Assembly (NCBI RefSeq): GCF_000298195.1
Contig: NZ_BAHC01000127.1
Location: 1 to 45,062, forward strand
Reading direction: 5' to 3'
Length of the DNA: 45,062 bases
Source: Gordonia rhizosphera NBRC 16068
Lineage (GTDB): Bacteria > Actinomycetota > Actinomycetes > Mycobacteriales > Mycobacteriaceae
In this document: positions 27,501 through 34,349 of the stretch, one piece after another
How the letters are laid out: every line of letters starts with the position of its first letter
Numbering within the stretch: position 1 is the stretch's first letter
Notes under the pieces: generated by a model
Told to the model about the DNA's origin: nothing
What the model saw: only the letters and a program-made list of their open reading frames with translations
Databases searched by the model: none
Program-made: the position numbers and the translations under genes

Positions 27501-30500
27501 GAACCGGAGGTGTGGATCACGTAGGCGCCGCCGGGCACCGGGCCGCCTCCCATGCCCAGACCGGGACCGACGGTGACGACGAGATCATCGAGGATGATCG
27601 CGGCGGCTGAGGTGTCGGCGAGCAGCGTGTCAATACGCGTCTGCGGGTAGGTCGGGTCGATCGGCACATAGGCGGCCTCGGCCAGCAGCACACTGACCAT
27701 CGCGACGACGGTGTCGGCGCTGCGGCCCATCATCAACGCGACGCGGTCGCCGTACCGCACGCCCTGAGCCCTCAGCTCGTCGGCTACCTGACGAGACCGG
27801 ACAACCAACTCGCCGTACGTGATTCGCGTGTCCCCGTCGAGCACCGCCGCCGAGTCCGGACATGCGGCGGCCCGTTCGAGGAGCGCGCGAATCGGATCGA
27901 TGGACTGTGTTCGCCGGGGCGACGGAGCAGGTGCCTCGACTGCGGGCAGACGGTCGCCGACAACACAGGTCTTCTCGGCGCGGGCCAGATTCCCGATTGT
28001 CTCGACAAAGGCGTCGAGAATCTTTGCCGCACCGAGGATATCCACGCGATATTCCGCGACGGTCAGGCCGACCTGCAGGCCGTCGGCGCCGTCATCTGTC
28101 ACCGTGAACTCGAGGGAGGTGCGGGCGACTCCGGTCCGCAACGGCTCACTTGCCACGATGGGGTCCCCGGATGCGATCGCGGTGCGGTCGGGGGTGTAAG
28201 CGAGGATGACGTCGGGCAGTGTGGCAGGTGCCGATTCACCGTGCCGGACAGCGTCGGCAAGCGCGGTCGTCGATGAAACGACCGCGTCGGCGACGGTCTG
28301 ATCAAGCACGCCGGTCGACCGCAGCGGGACGGTCTGGACGAACATGCCCACCTGGGCAAGTGCATCGGTGGTGGCGCGTCCGGCGATTGGAACGGCGATG
28401 ACGGTGTCGTCGGATCCCGTGAACTGCGCCAGCGTAGCGGCGAGAGCGACGTGCAGCACGCTATGCAGGGTGACGCCCAGGCTACCGGCGCGTTGAGTCG
28501 CGGCCCGGGTCACCTCGGCGCCGATGCTGCGGTCGAGGTAGGCGGCCTGTCCTGCGGTCAGTCCGGTTGTCCCTGGAATCGCGGGTTCGGGCAGGGCGAG
28601 ATGCTCAGGTGCGTCGTCGAGAATCTCGGCCCAATACTCCCCTCCCCCAAACCGATCTGGGTCGTCGGCAACCGCTCCCGAGAACGGGGCCGCAGAATGT
28701 GACCATCGTGGCTCGACGCCGGCGCGGCGAGCCCGCACCGCGGTCGCGAAGTCGGCGAGCAGGATCGGCACCGACCATGCGTCCAGCGCCACGTGGTGGC
28801 CGACCAGCACCATGGTCATGCCCCCCGATCCCTGAGGAGCGAGCTTGCGAGCATCCCCTGATCCCTGAGGAGCGAGCTTGCGAGCACCCCCTGATCCCTG
28901 AGGAGCGAGCTTGCGAGCGTCTCGAAGGGTCTCGTCGAGAACCGCCCGCCACGGCGGTGCAGTCGTGAGGTCGAACGGCGCGGTCACCGCGGCCCGAACG
29001 CCAGCCTCGTCGAGCCGGGCCAGGCTGATCGGCGGACTGGAGGTCACCTGCTCGACGGGGAGAACACGTCCGACGGGCTCGCCTTCGGCATCCGCGGGGA
29101 ACACCGTGTGCAGGGCCTCGTGCCTGACTGCAACGTCAAGGAGTGCCAAACGCACGGTGTCGGCGGTGATGCCAGGAGCGATCGTGAGCCGGACCGGCAA
29201 ATGGTAGACAGGCGAGGCGGGTTCAACGCGATTGAGCAGCCAGATCTCCCGCTGGGCGCGGGTGGGCCGGAAGGTGGCCCGGTGCAGGATGTCCTGTGCC
29301 GGCGCGAGATGCCGGGCCAAGCGCACCACGTCGGCGATCTCCGCGAGGGTGGCCGCGACGCCGAGGTCATTGAGCCGGATTTCGACGTGCTCGCGGGCAC
29401 CCAGCTGAGCGGCGATGTGCAGCAACGACAGCGACGTCGCGCCCAGCTCTAGCAACCCGGCGGTCATGGACGGGTTCCGGACGTCAAGGATGTCGCTCAC
29501 CACGTCCGCAACCGCTTGTTGCAGATCGTCCTGCGGCGCAACATACACGGCTGGCTCGTCGGGTGCGTTCTCGATCGCGGTCCGCGCAGCGGTGCGATCG
29601 AGTTTCCCGGTCCCGCCGAGCGGCATGGCATCGAGGACGACGATGCGCCGCGGCCACATGACCGGCGGCAGGGCCATGGTGAGGTGACGTCGGATGGCGT
29701 GCGGGATCGACGCGCGGTCGCCACCGTCCGCGACTGTGACCCCGAGGTCGATCACCTTGCCGAATTCCGTGTCGGTGAGCACCGCCACCGCCTCGACCAC
29801 CCCGGCGATGTCAGCGCCGGCCCGTTCGATCTCGGCTGGTTCGACGCGGACACCGCGGATGGAGAACTGGTGGTCATTGCGGCCGTGGTAGTGAAGCGAT
29901 CCGTCGGCGGCATCGATGCGTCCCAGGTCACCGGTGCGGTACATCCTGGCACCATTGCCCCAAGGGTTGGCGACGAAATGGTCTGCGGTACTTGCGGTCT
30001 GACCGAGGTAGCCGAGCGCGATCTGGGGACCGGCCAGATAGAGCTCACCGATCACGCCGGACGGAACGGGCCGCAACCGGTGATCGAGCACCAAAACGGT
30101 GGCGCCGGGATTCGGGAGTCCGATCGGGACCTGACGCTCCGACGAAGTGCCCGGCACGAGGGTCGCGGTCACCGCGTACAAGGTGAACTCGGCGGGACCG
30201 TACAGATTGTAGGCCGAGTGCGTCGCGGTCAGTCGTGCGGCGAGCGCCGAGGGTAGTGCCTCCCCCGTAGAGATGACCCGCTCGGGCAGTTGATCCGTCG
30301 GGATCGTCGCGAGGATCGACGGCGTCGCCATCATGTGAGTGATGTCGGAAGCGGCGAGGACGTCACCGAGGTGCGGGGTCGGGCCGGGCGCGGGCACCAT
30401 ACACAACCCGAGGGTCACACTGGCGAGGAGTTCGGTATGGACCGCGTCGAACATCGGCGAGGCGAGGCCGATCAGTCGCCCCCCGGAGTCGTTGCCGCCG

Positions 30501-32581
30501 AACGGTTCACGCAGCGCCTCGACGAGGGTGCTGAGTCCTCGATGCGGGACGGGGATGCCCTTGGGTTCGCCGGTGGTGCCTGAGGTGAAGACGAGGTAGG
30601 CAGGTTCGTCGAGGTGGGGTCGTGCGTGATCAAACGCCGTCGGCTCGAGTCGGGACAACTCCTCGAGCGTCAGCACCGTGCGCCCGCCACTGACGCCGGC
30701 AACATCGCGGGCCACCGTGACCACGGGATCGGCCGCCGCGAGAATGCGGTCGATCCGCGCCTGGGGTTGGGTGGGATCGATCAACAGAATGGTGGCGCCG
30801 GTGCGGGCGACGGCCCACCACGCGAACATCTGATCGGCCCCGCGACCCACCATGATGGCCACCACAGTGCCCGGCTGGGCACCAAGCCCACCGAGCCGGT
30901 CCGCGAGTTCGCTTGCTCGCAAGTCGAGTTCGCGGAAGGTCAACCGGATGTCGTGACCCGTTGCGGCCCCGTCAAGGGCTGCAGAGTCCGGGTGCTGGGC
31001 AACCGCATCATCCAGGAACTCCACGAGCGTCCGCGGCACGGCGGCCACGGTCGGCAGCGGCGGCTGCGGCACAACCAGCGGAAGTTCGTCGACGACGCTG
31101 TCCGGCCTCGTGAGCAGCGCGTCGGCGTAGGTATGCAGCATCGCCAGGAGTTGGCGGTGGTGCTCGGCCACTTCTGCGCCATCGTAGCGGTTGGGGTTGG
31201 CCTCGATATCGACGACGAGTCCGGGATCACCGCTGCCGGCGGACGGATAGATATTGACGGAGAGATCGTCGACGGGGCTGGTGGTGAGCACGTGAAAGGT
31301 GGCGGTGGCGTCACCGCAACGGAATTCGCGGTCGAACAGCATGATGTTGAGCATCGGGCCGGCGAGGCCCCGATACCCCAACTGGCTCGTACCGAGTGCG
31401 GAGCTGTCGGAGGCGGCCAGGTCCGAGCGGATGTCTTCATACCGGTAGCGCTGGTGCCGCAGTGCACCCATCATCGCCGACTGGGTGCTGCGCAACGCCT
31501 CAGCGACCGTAACCGTCGGCCCGACACGGGTACGCAAGGGCACCACGTTGGACACCGGCAGCGAGGTTCGACGGAGCGCTGCGGTGGTGCGGGCGGCGAC
31601 GGGAAGGTTGATGATGACGTCGTCGCTGGCCGTGACACGAGACATGTACACCGCAAATGCGGTGGCCACCAGGGCGGGCACGGTTGTTGACGCCTGCCTG
31701 GCCGCTGTATTCAGCGCGAGAAGGGTGGGCTCGGGGATACACGCGGACTCCGATCGGGCGACCGCTGCAGGAGGCCCCGAGCGGTGGGCCAGCGAGGCAG
31801 GGATCGGCATACCCGCCAGCGCGGCGCGCCAGTGGTCCCGGTCTGTACCGAAACGGCTCGAGTTGCGGTAGTCCCGGTCCGCATCGGCCGACGCCTCGAA
31901 CGGCGTCAGTGTCGGCGGCTCAACCTCCTGGCCCGCGATGGCCACGGTATACGCATCGAGGGCACCGACGATTCCACCCTTCGCCGACACCCCATCCGCG
32001 GTGAGGTGGTGGGTGCGGATGTAGAACAGGAACCGCTCGTCGGCGACGTGGAAGAGGTACCCGACGGTGAGTCGGTCGGTGAGGGGATCACGTGGCGACG
32101 AGTAGTCGTCGACCATCAGTTCGTGGGCACGCGCGTCCGGGTTGGGTTCTCCGCGAAGGTCGACGTAGTCGGGGGCATTCGACAGTTCCGGCCGGTAGAC
32201 CCCGACAACCTCGTTGTTGATCCGAGCGAACTCCACCTGAAAGGCCCGCAGGTCACCTACGTAGTTGCCGACCACGTTGAGGAAGATCGGGATGTCGACA
32301 GGCCCGACCAGCTCGGTGTATTGCGCAATGTTGAGCGGTAGTCCCGGCAGGGCGACCTGGGTGTTCAACAGGGAGCGCTGGGCCGCGTTGAGGGGAAACA
32401 CCGTCGATCGAGTAGCTTCGCGCGAGCGCAGCCTGCCCAAAGCGTCGCCACCCGTCGATCGAGTAGCTTCGCGCGAGCGCAGCGAGCCCAAAGCGTCATC
32501 ACCCGCCGATCGAGTAGCGTCGTGCGAGCGCACCGAGCCCGAAGCGTATCGAGATCCCTCAGCCTCCGATTGCACACTCAT
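18581..32581 (-). CDS. five-module non-ribosomal peptide synthetase with terminal thioesterase
   Basis: A single 4,666-residue frame with the order C1-A1-T1 / C2-A2-T2 / C3-A3-T3 / C4-T4 / C5-deltaA5-T5-TE. It joins amino acids as thioesters on Ser-phosphopantetheine carriers and releases the product through the TE. No carrier precedes C1, so C1 is either a starter domain (N-acylating) or accepts a chain from another protein. No epimerisation domain is evident. Modules 4 and 5 have no working A domain. ATG 32581 lies 9 bp after the DUF4012 stop (a TTG at 32584 is also in frame). The first ~60 codons are three 51-bp tandem repeats, and a GTG at 32401, exactly where homology starts, is an alternative start. 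The stop overlaps the phosphatase gene as GTGA. No MbtH-like gene is seen in this window. Confidence 0.93.
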   Translation of the reverse strand: MSVQSEAEGSRYASGSVRSHDATRSAGDDALGSLRSREATRSTGGDALGRLRSREATRSTVFPLNAAQRSLLNTQVALPGLPLNIAQYTELVGPVDIPIFLNVVGNYVGDLRAFQVEFARINNEVVGVYRPELSNAPDYVDLRGEPNPDARAHELMVDDYSSPRDPLTDRLTVGYLFHVADERFLFYIRTHHLTADGVSAKGGIVGALDAYTVAIAGQEVEPPTLTPFEASADADRDYRNSSRFGTDRDHWRAALAGMPIPASLAHRSGPPAAVARSESACIPEPTLLALNTAARQASTTVPALVATAFAVYMSRVTASDDVIINLPVAARTTAALRRTSLPVSNVVPLRTRVGPTVTVAEALRSTQSAMMGALRHQRYRYEDIRSDLAASDSSALGTSQLGYRGLAGPMLNIMLFDREFRCGDATATFHVLTTSPVDDLSVNIYPSAGSGDPGLVVDIEANPNRYDGAEVAEHHRQLLAMLHTYADALLTRPDSVVDELPLVVPQPPLPTVAAVPRTLVEFLDDAVAQHPDSAALDGAATGHDIRLTFRELDLRASELADRLGGLGAQPGTVVAIMVGRGADQMFAWWAVARTGATILLIDPTQPQARIDRILAAADPVVTVARDVAGVSGGRTVLTLEELSRLEPTAFDHARPHLDEPAYLVFTSGTTGEPKGIPVPHRGLSTLVEALREPFGGNDSGGRLIGLASPMFDAVHTELLASVTLGLCMVPAPGPTPHLGDVLAASDITHMMATPSILATIPTDQLPERVISTGEALPSALAARLTATHSAYNLYGPAEFTLYAVTATLVPGTSSERQVPIGLPNPGATVLVLDHRLRPVPSGVIGELYLAGPQIALGYLGQTASTADHFVANPWGNGARMYRTGDLGRIDAADGSLHYHGRNDHQFSIRGVRVEPAEIERAGADIAGVVEAVAVLTDTEFGKVIDLGVTVADGGDRASIPHAIRRHLTMALPPVMWPRRIVVLDAMPLGGTGKLDRTAARTAIENAPDEPAVYVAPQDDLQQAVADVVSDILDVRNPSMTAGLLELGATSLSLLHIAAQLGAREHVEIRLNDLGVAATLAEIADVVRLARHLAPAQDILHRATFRPTRAQREIWLLNRVEPASPVYHLPVRLTIAPGITADTVRLALLDVAVRHEALHTVFPADAEGEPVGRVLPVEQVTSSPPISLARLDEAGVRAAVTAPFDLTTAPPWRAVLDETLRDARKLAPQGSGGARKLAPQGSGDARKLAPQGSGGMTMVLVGHHVALDAWSVPILLADFATAVRARRAGVEPRWSHSAAPFSGAVADDPDRFGGGEYWAEILDDAPEHLALPEPAIPGTTGLTAGQAAYLDRSIGAEVTRAATQRAGSLGVTLHSVLHVALAATLAQFTGSDDTVIAVPIAGRATTDALAQVGMFVQTVPLRSTGVLDQTVADAVVSSTTALADAVRHGESAPATLPDVILAYTPDRTAIASGDPIVASEPLRTGVARTSLEFTVTDDGADGLQVGLTVAEYRVDILGAAKILDAFVETIGNLARAEKTCVVGDRLPAVEAPAPSPRRTQSIDPIRALLERAAACPDSAAVLDGDTRITYGELVVRSRQVADELRAQGVRYGDRVALMMGRSADTVVAMVSVLLAEAAYVPIDPTYPQTRIDTLLADTSAAAIILDDLVVTVGPGLGMGGGPVPGGAYVIHTSGSTGTPKGVVITRDNLAAMLGAGLDVVAAGKTDVWSWAHSYAFDFSVWEIFGALASGGAIAVLDQATVRDPAAFVAAADAHGVTILSQTPTSFSRFIDPLVRRHIRGDESAVAATSLRCVVFGGEALDPASLRSWAHQNPGVRLINMYGITETTVHLTWSDVDVDDERSIIGVPLDGIGLHVLDDRGQPVPVGGRGELWVSGSQVSSGYLRSPELTAERFVSQPDGTRRYRTGDIVRRIGSDQLAYLGRADDQVQIRGHRVDPAEVAAALHDIDGVSDVRVVVESGARRGDERLVAFVLAGDEMVGETQLLGECASRLPAYAVPSRVGVVTRWPMTDTGKLDRRELLAGLSAESVVSRPLSSAEEVVATAVRAVVGSEVPLTPETNFFAVGGNSLSAARLAARLGEHGVTVAGVFEYPTVEGLAALLDDIPAAREGLPSLSVWRAESEWLALTPEQQDLWLRWRADPEFTGYLLPAAIPVPPGTSMRDAVSAVAGRHQALRTSFPLHDGLPYQRLWSHEEVSSVLSRTGLDEVDVVGDLGAALGDLATPIDLAADLPWRMRLVQTADDARWLLVVAHHIAIDGESLEILRADFAAVLAGASAEEGGSRIDYRQYSLWRNAMLERRRAELAVYWAGVFAKPVAPLSLPEMDLRARGTGRVNRVDVALSKADTAGLDALAVDARSTPFIIVHAVLAAVLARQAGAESVVVGAAQSGRLDARLAGVAGLFARAVPLRNDIDLELPFRDLLSQITTADVGAFAHADLPLAEIAALADPGRIGAGRSLFEVALGEVQESVGLGQQLVPPPRPLFGLDVSVFRSGGRLHLAASCVDDVAGAERLAGLVAAVEALLVAVVEAPEQPTVAHLVSSVESGVETAGVETLYELLASGLTRFVGQPAVVDVAHRFPGFDAALSGADVDQLSTMLARRIIGAGAGPGDVVALHLPRSVFGVVGTLAVAKSGAAFVNVDPADPVERRRTVLASARPTVVLTLSADLVPVSAGAAVVEVDHQPLGSEAYGVGVFDVAERVRPLSVDDVAYLAFTSGSTGTPKGVEVTHRGLRGWARETARRLRLGLGDRAMHTYATGFDAHLMGLVPVWVAGSTIVVCPPAVLAGDELRQSVVDSDVDVLLTTPSVLGTLRVGEVPAVRRVVIGGEAPGPGLVPEWASSAAVTNEYGPTEATVACSSAELRADDVVGVGTALPGVEMLVLDAKLRPVADYTVGELYLAGAGLARGYRDAPGVTSSAFVAHPSRSGVRMYRTGDIVHRRSDGSLVIHGRIDDQLKVRGVRVEPGEIDGALSRVAGVVASVTGLRRTPAGENVLVSWVVVADSAPSSEEIRVGLADLLPRSLIPASIVVVEGLPIGPNGKVHFASLPDPLALPPAGGGALGTETERLVADVWADVLDVPMGAIGADTDFFALGGTSLSATRAVARLSEQTGRDVPLRVMFEARSVRGVASFVDSVPSGVAGPVPQHLPVPDRLPLSYAQRRMWIHHRYDPSSTAYHIPVVLRIVGALDVDRLRRAVDAVVAAHDSLQMTYPDTEAGPVQREASRLPGLAIRPDCSEAAVAEFAAAPFELTIETGFRAALFGAGDERVLALVFHHVAVDGWSMRVLLQDLVSAYRGDDLPTDELTYADFTQWQIARLGDPDDPSSRYMNDVGYWTRVLGGVGEPLRLPGRRERVAPGDRGGRVARHVDADVAASVAQAAESASSTVLQVVHAALASVLGQWAGQLDLVVGTPVYGRTASQWESVVGMFVNTVALRTRLDPRMSIREAVAHVRDVSLEAAEHSDIPYESVARAARPDAQGGDDPLISVLLVNQDVLGSVSGQFSMHAPGGAGSVVVEIVGDCGVVDAKYDVEVVLSGCADGLNISMVHSAYVPADVAEALLGDVVELLTAAAAGLDVPFPAVGRDAVGGNSGAVGEALVGVLGDRGAAGEVVGAVGGVTAERVAVVMADVLALNPAFVTVDDDFFTLGGTSLSATRVATVLGSLLGVQVPARLLFDYPIPKQLAPALSASAGSQAELPALESFPDDTVDLPLAPTQRRLWTHSMMFPQAATYVVPVVIPIDDTRELAVSVEDVERAIVELVSAHPVLRTRYVDSVGGPRQIVETATPSIIRLPGSEATYARAADVMATPFDLGSEPPIRFIILVDESNAPVSVALIAHHIAVDGESADLLRRDLGRLLAGAGPVAPGIGYAQAVRWLDASAGTRHDAELDYWREALAGYPGVLELAPRRAQRSTLRTAHRRIRLPESAVEGIHDAMRRYRVTEFHVLHAAVALALSAQAGTNDVVVASPVSLRRDRRLADVPGMMVSTVALRTRFDSGMSVGGFVESVRAADVAAQDHSLVPFDDVVAALGLPRIPARQPLAQVSFVVADPLPSDVAFDDIEIPSSDSEFDLQIAAALVGGQWSFDLVYAAELFDESLIDRLGERISRAVEIVSDGHVSRVSAMSLLTEDERCAVERLSAMPGTDAPEELRLNLPGDLVSAGAPLRGVGLRILDGRLQSVPPGVVGELYVRATALAVGVPGDATVTAARFVAGPGGERWYRTGGLARLVPDGVVYVGRTDHQVTLRGQRLELGEVDTMLRRSGALQAATVLRSGPAGASLVSFVVLDDAVSVDDLMGACRRELVRQRVPARIVEVEEIPWTASGTVDEGRLPEVEWSSRRRPETETEAAVIAAFRDVLGVRVGLDDDFFALGGNSLALIRLQQAVHRRTGVSVQMGAMLLSPTPAEVARAVETAAPGDGDWLIEHVVEMSAPGSEDRPLLWCIHPASGLAVDYRTLATELPDVRVMGVQMPDLRGRAVSVGDVAAAHVEAIRAGQADGPHRLCGWSAGGVLAHEIAGQLEAAGERVELLVMLDARRSEEFADLADEELADLDDNTVGEWLGVGSAELRDISGTIEVHRRAIEQVIASFRHHRGGVVAADRVVCFVAEDNPVRDGWDRSVEGAVLNVDVAARHVDFGQPEVMAWIGRRLKEMW
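18590..19285 (-). other. NRPS thioesterase domain
   Basis: The C-terminal ~230 residues, from PLLWCIHPASGLAVDYRTL onwards. The nucleophile is in LCGWSAGGVLAHEIA (GxSxG), and the late DVAARHVDFGQPEVMAW segment probably carries the catalytic His. It is a type I TE that hydrolyses or cyclises the product. Confidence 0.88.
19286..21440 (-). other. NRPS module 5: C5 - truncated A5 - T5
   Basis: C5 has AHHIAVDGES. After the usual C/A junction (LLTEDERCAVERLS) the A domain begins only at the A6 region (RGVGLRILDG, GELYVRATALAVG). The ~300 residues with the ATP-binding loop are absent. The remaining motifs are damaged: A7 reads YRTGGL instead of YRTGDL, and A10 reads TASGTVDEG, lacking the catalytic Lys. 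A8 (GRTDHQVTLRGQRLELGEVD) is well kept. T5 has FFALGGNSLALIRL. Confidence 0.85.
21441..23110 (-). other. NRPS module 4: C4 - T4, no adenylation domain
   Basis: C4 has FHHVAVDGWSMRVL. It is followed after a Gly/Ala/Val-rich linker of roughly 40 residues directly by T4 (FFTLGGTSLSATRV). None of the A-domain motifs occurs between them. Confidence 0.85.
23111..26190 (-). other. NRPS module 3: C3-A3-T3
   Basis: C3 has AHHIAIDGES. A3 has FTSGSTGTPKGVEV, NEYGPTEATVA, YRTGDIVH, GRIDDQLKVRG and GPNGKVHF, so it is complete. The pocket residues read by eye are D-A-M-L-V-G-E-V-A-K, which I cannot assign. T3 has FFALGGTSLSATRA. Confidence 0.85.
26191..29290 (-). other. NRPS module 2: C2-A2-T2, threonine-like A domain
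   Basis: C2 has GHHVALDAWS (Gly of HHxxxDG is Ala) with the 33-bp repeats just before it. A2 has IHTSGSTGTPKG, FDFSVWEIF, NMYGITETTVH, YRTGDIVR, GRADDQVQIRG and DTGKLDRR. The pocket residues read by eye are D-F-W-S-V-G-M-V-H-K, close to the known Thr code D-F-W-N-I-G-M-V-H-K. T2 has FFAVGGNSLSAARL. Confidence 0.82.
28827..28925. repeat. 33-bp tandem repeat (about 2.8 copies) inside the NRPS C2 domain
   Basis: Units start at 28827, 28860 and 28893 with GATCCCTGAGGAGCGAGC; the first two differ by one base and the third diverges in its last 7. Read on the minus strand each unit gives ARKLAPQGSGG or ARKLAPQGSGD, so the array keeps the NRPS frame open. It lies between the strand LDETLRD and GMTMVLVGHH, just before the catalytic HHxxxD motif. 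Confidence 0.9.
29291..32400 (-). other. NRPS module 1: C1-A1-T1
   Basis: C1 starts at FPLNAAQRSLLNTQ and has THHLTADGVS. A1 has VFTSGTTGEPKG, NLYGPAEFTLYA, YRTGDLGR, GRNDHQFSIRG and GTGKLDRT, so all catalytic motifs are present. The pocket read by eye (D-A-T-M-I-T-L-L-Y-K) matches no code I know. T1 has LLELGATSLSLLHI, with Ala in place of the second Gly of the usual LGGxS. Confidence 0.82.
32401..32553. repeat. 51-bp tandem repeat (3 copies) at the NRPS N-terminus
   Basis: Units start at 32401, 32452 and 32503 and contain GATCGAGTAGC followed by CGAGCGCA and an AAGCGT end. On the minus strand they read as 17-residue units such as RSREATRSTGGDALGRL. The outermost end continues into a CTCGATACGCTTCGGGCTCG-like sequence, which resembles short dispersed repeats I know from Gordonia-type genomes. 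The array stops exactly where C-domain homology starts. Confidence 0.9.
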
Positions 32582-32590
32582 CAAAAGAAC

Positions 32591-34339
32591 TCACTTCTCG
32601 TCCCCGCAGGTCGGCACGTCCACGTTGACCGTGGGTGTGTCGACGAGCGGTTGAATCGGCACCTGCACATCGCCGTGCGCCGATGTAGGTTCGTTGAGTC
32701 TGAGTTTTACCTCGACGCTTTTTCCAGCGGGTATGCGAACTTGGGTCACCGCAACCGGATGCCCTTGCAACGATCCCTCCCAATAGAACTCCGGGCCACC
32801 GTTGACGGTAAGGTCCAGCACGTTTGCACCTTTGGTCAGAGTGAACTGCACGTTCGCGAAGTTCGTGCCGAGTGGCAGGTCTGCGCTGGGGGCACCCATC
32901 GAACCGATCACGTACTTCGGGAGCGACAGGTCGGTCAGGGTGTTGGTCAGCTTAACCGTCACCGTGCTACCTCGTGTTTCTCCCGTGCATGCGTCAGCGG
33001 CGTAGCTGATTTCACGTTTCAGGTAGTAATCGATCTTGTTGCCGGCAACGTTGCCGATTGTGACATCAGCCAACGACGCCATGCTGTCGGGTAGCTGGTG
33101 ACCGAGGTCGGTGCTCTCGAGGAGTTCTTGCTCCTCGGGTCGGGTGCTGTAGATCATGATCCGACGATCAGAAACACCATGACCGAGCGCCTCCAGCAGC
33201 GCGCCGGTGCTGGCCGTCGTGTTGGATATCTGTTCGACGGTCGCTTTGGCGATAGTCTGCAGATACGCCTTGCGCTCCGCGTTGTCGCCGGCAAAGCGCT
33301 CATAGGACGTGGACAGGGTGATCGGTACTACATTGTCGGCAGTGATCTTCTCACCATCCGGCAGGGTCACGGGCCCAGTGACGTCGAGAACGTAACTCAG
33401 CGCGATCGGATCGATAGCGATGGCACCGTCGAGCAGCTGACCGGTCTGGTGCTTCCAGTTGGCAATCCAGATACGCGCAGCGTCCGGGAAACTCGGACTG
33501 ATATTATTGTTGCGGTTGTCGGTGTAGGCGTGAGTCCAAGTATAGAGGTCGTTGAACTCAGAGCCCAAGTTGACCTGCCGAACGCGCGGATTTTCCAGCT
33601 CTGCATTCTGGCCTAGCGTCGGTGTGCTGACACGCCCATTACGCGCATCAACGATCGCGAATGCTCCGAGCAGGCCACCGGTGGCCCGCGCTTCAGAAGG
33701 TGTCTGAATTGCGAGGAAATAGCTACGGCCGCCCGAAATGCCCACCATGTCCGGAACGAGACGGGCAGCAATGTCAGCATTGCCAAGCATTTCGGCAGCC
33801 CGACTGGCCTTTGAGTGCAGTTCGGCATGTGCATCGGCGACCGGTCCGAACCAGCTAGGTGCGATTGCATCAATCTCCGCAGCGATCTGACGCGAACTCA
33901 CCGCCAGGTCCTCAAGGGAGTGCTGCATCGCATTCAACCGTCTGACGGTTCCCTCGGTGTCTGCTCCACCAGAACCAAACACAGAAGCCAGTTCTGTCGA
34001 CGGCACAAGTACCTCCGTTGCGAGATCATCGACCGCGTCAGCCATCTCCTGAGCAGACTTCAATGGACTCCCCAGCCATGGAATTGATGCAACTACAGAC
34101 CAGACCACACCATGGACGCGATCCGACGCGACTTGTGCTTGGACCCGCGCTCCGTTCGCGCTCGTCTTTGCTGAGCTAGCGTCCCCAGAAAGAAGGCTCC
34201 TTTGTGCTTCGACCACGTTAGCTTGAGCAGACGCTAAGTCGGAACGCAACTGACTTGCCGAAAAATAGAGCCATATTCCCACCGCTAGCAGAATCACAAG
34301 CGTACCCAAACCTCCTGCTAAGAAAACTCGCCTTTTCAT
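32591..34339 (-). CDS. DUF4012-type membrane-anchored protein
   Basis: 582 residues: a short basic start (MKRRVFLAGGLG), one transmembrane helix (about 5-22), then a long extracytoplasmic region beginning with a helical stretch rich in A, S, Q and D. Motifs such as GGRSYFLAIQTPSEARATGG and LLDGAIAIDPIALSYVLDVTGPV are typical of DUF4012 proteins, which are found in polysaccharide loci; their role is unknown. I chose ATG 34339 because it directly precedes the membrane helix and lies 10 bp after the kinase stop; the frame to 34444 overlaps the kinase gene. The NRPS starts 9 bp after its stop, so the two are almost certainly co-transcribed. Confidence 0.85.
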   Translation of the reverse strand: MKRRVFLAGGLGTLVILLAVGIWLYFSASQLRSDLASAQANVVEAQRSLLSGDASSAKTSANGARVQAQVASDRVHGVVWSVVASIPWLGSPLKSAQEMADAVDDLATEVLVPSTELASVFGSGGADTEGTVRRLNAMQHSLEDLAVSSRQIAAEIDAIAPSWFGPVADAHAELHSKASRAAEMLGNADIAARLVPDMVGISGGRSYFLAIQTPSEARATGGLLGAFAIVDARNGRVSTPTLGQNAELENPRVRQVNLGSEFNDLYTWTHAYTDNRNNNISPSFPDAARIWIANWKHQTGQLLDGAIAIDPIALSYVLDVTGPVTLPDGEKITADNVVPITLSTSYERFAGDNAERKAYLQTIAKATVEQISNTTASTGALLEALGHGVSDRRIMIYSTRPEEQELLESTDLGHQLPDSMASLADVTIGNVAGNKIDYYLKREISYAADACTGETRGSTVTVKLTNTLTDLSLPKYVIGSMGAPSADLPLGTNFANVQFTLTKGANVLDLTVNGGPEFYWEGSLQGHPVAVTQVRIPAGKSVEVKLRLNEPTSAHGDVQVPIQPLVDTPTVNVDVPTCGDEK

Positions 34340-34349
34340 AACAGACTCG

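Noticed and set aside
28827..28925. CRISPR array
   Set aside because: Units are directly adjacent without spacers and keep a coding frame; this also applies to the 51-bp repeats at 32401-32553.
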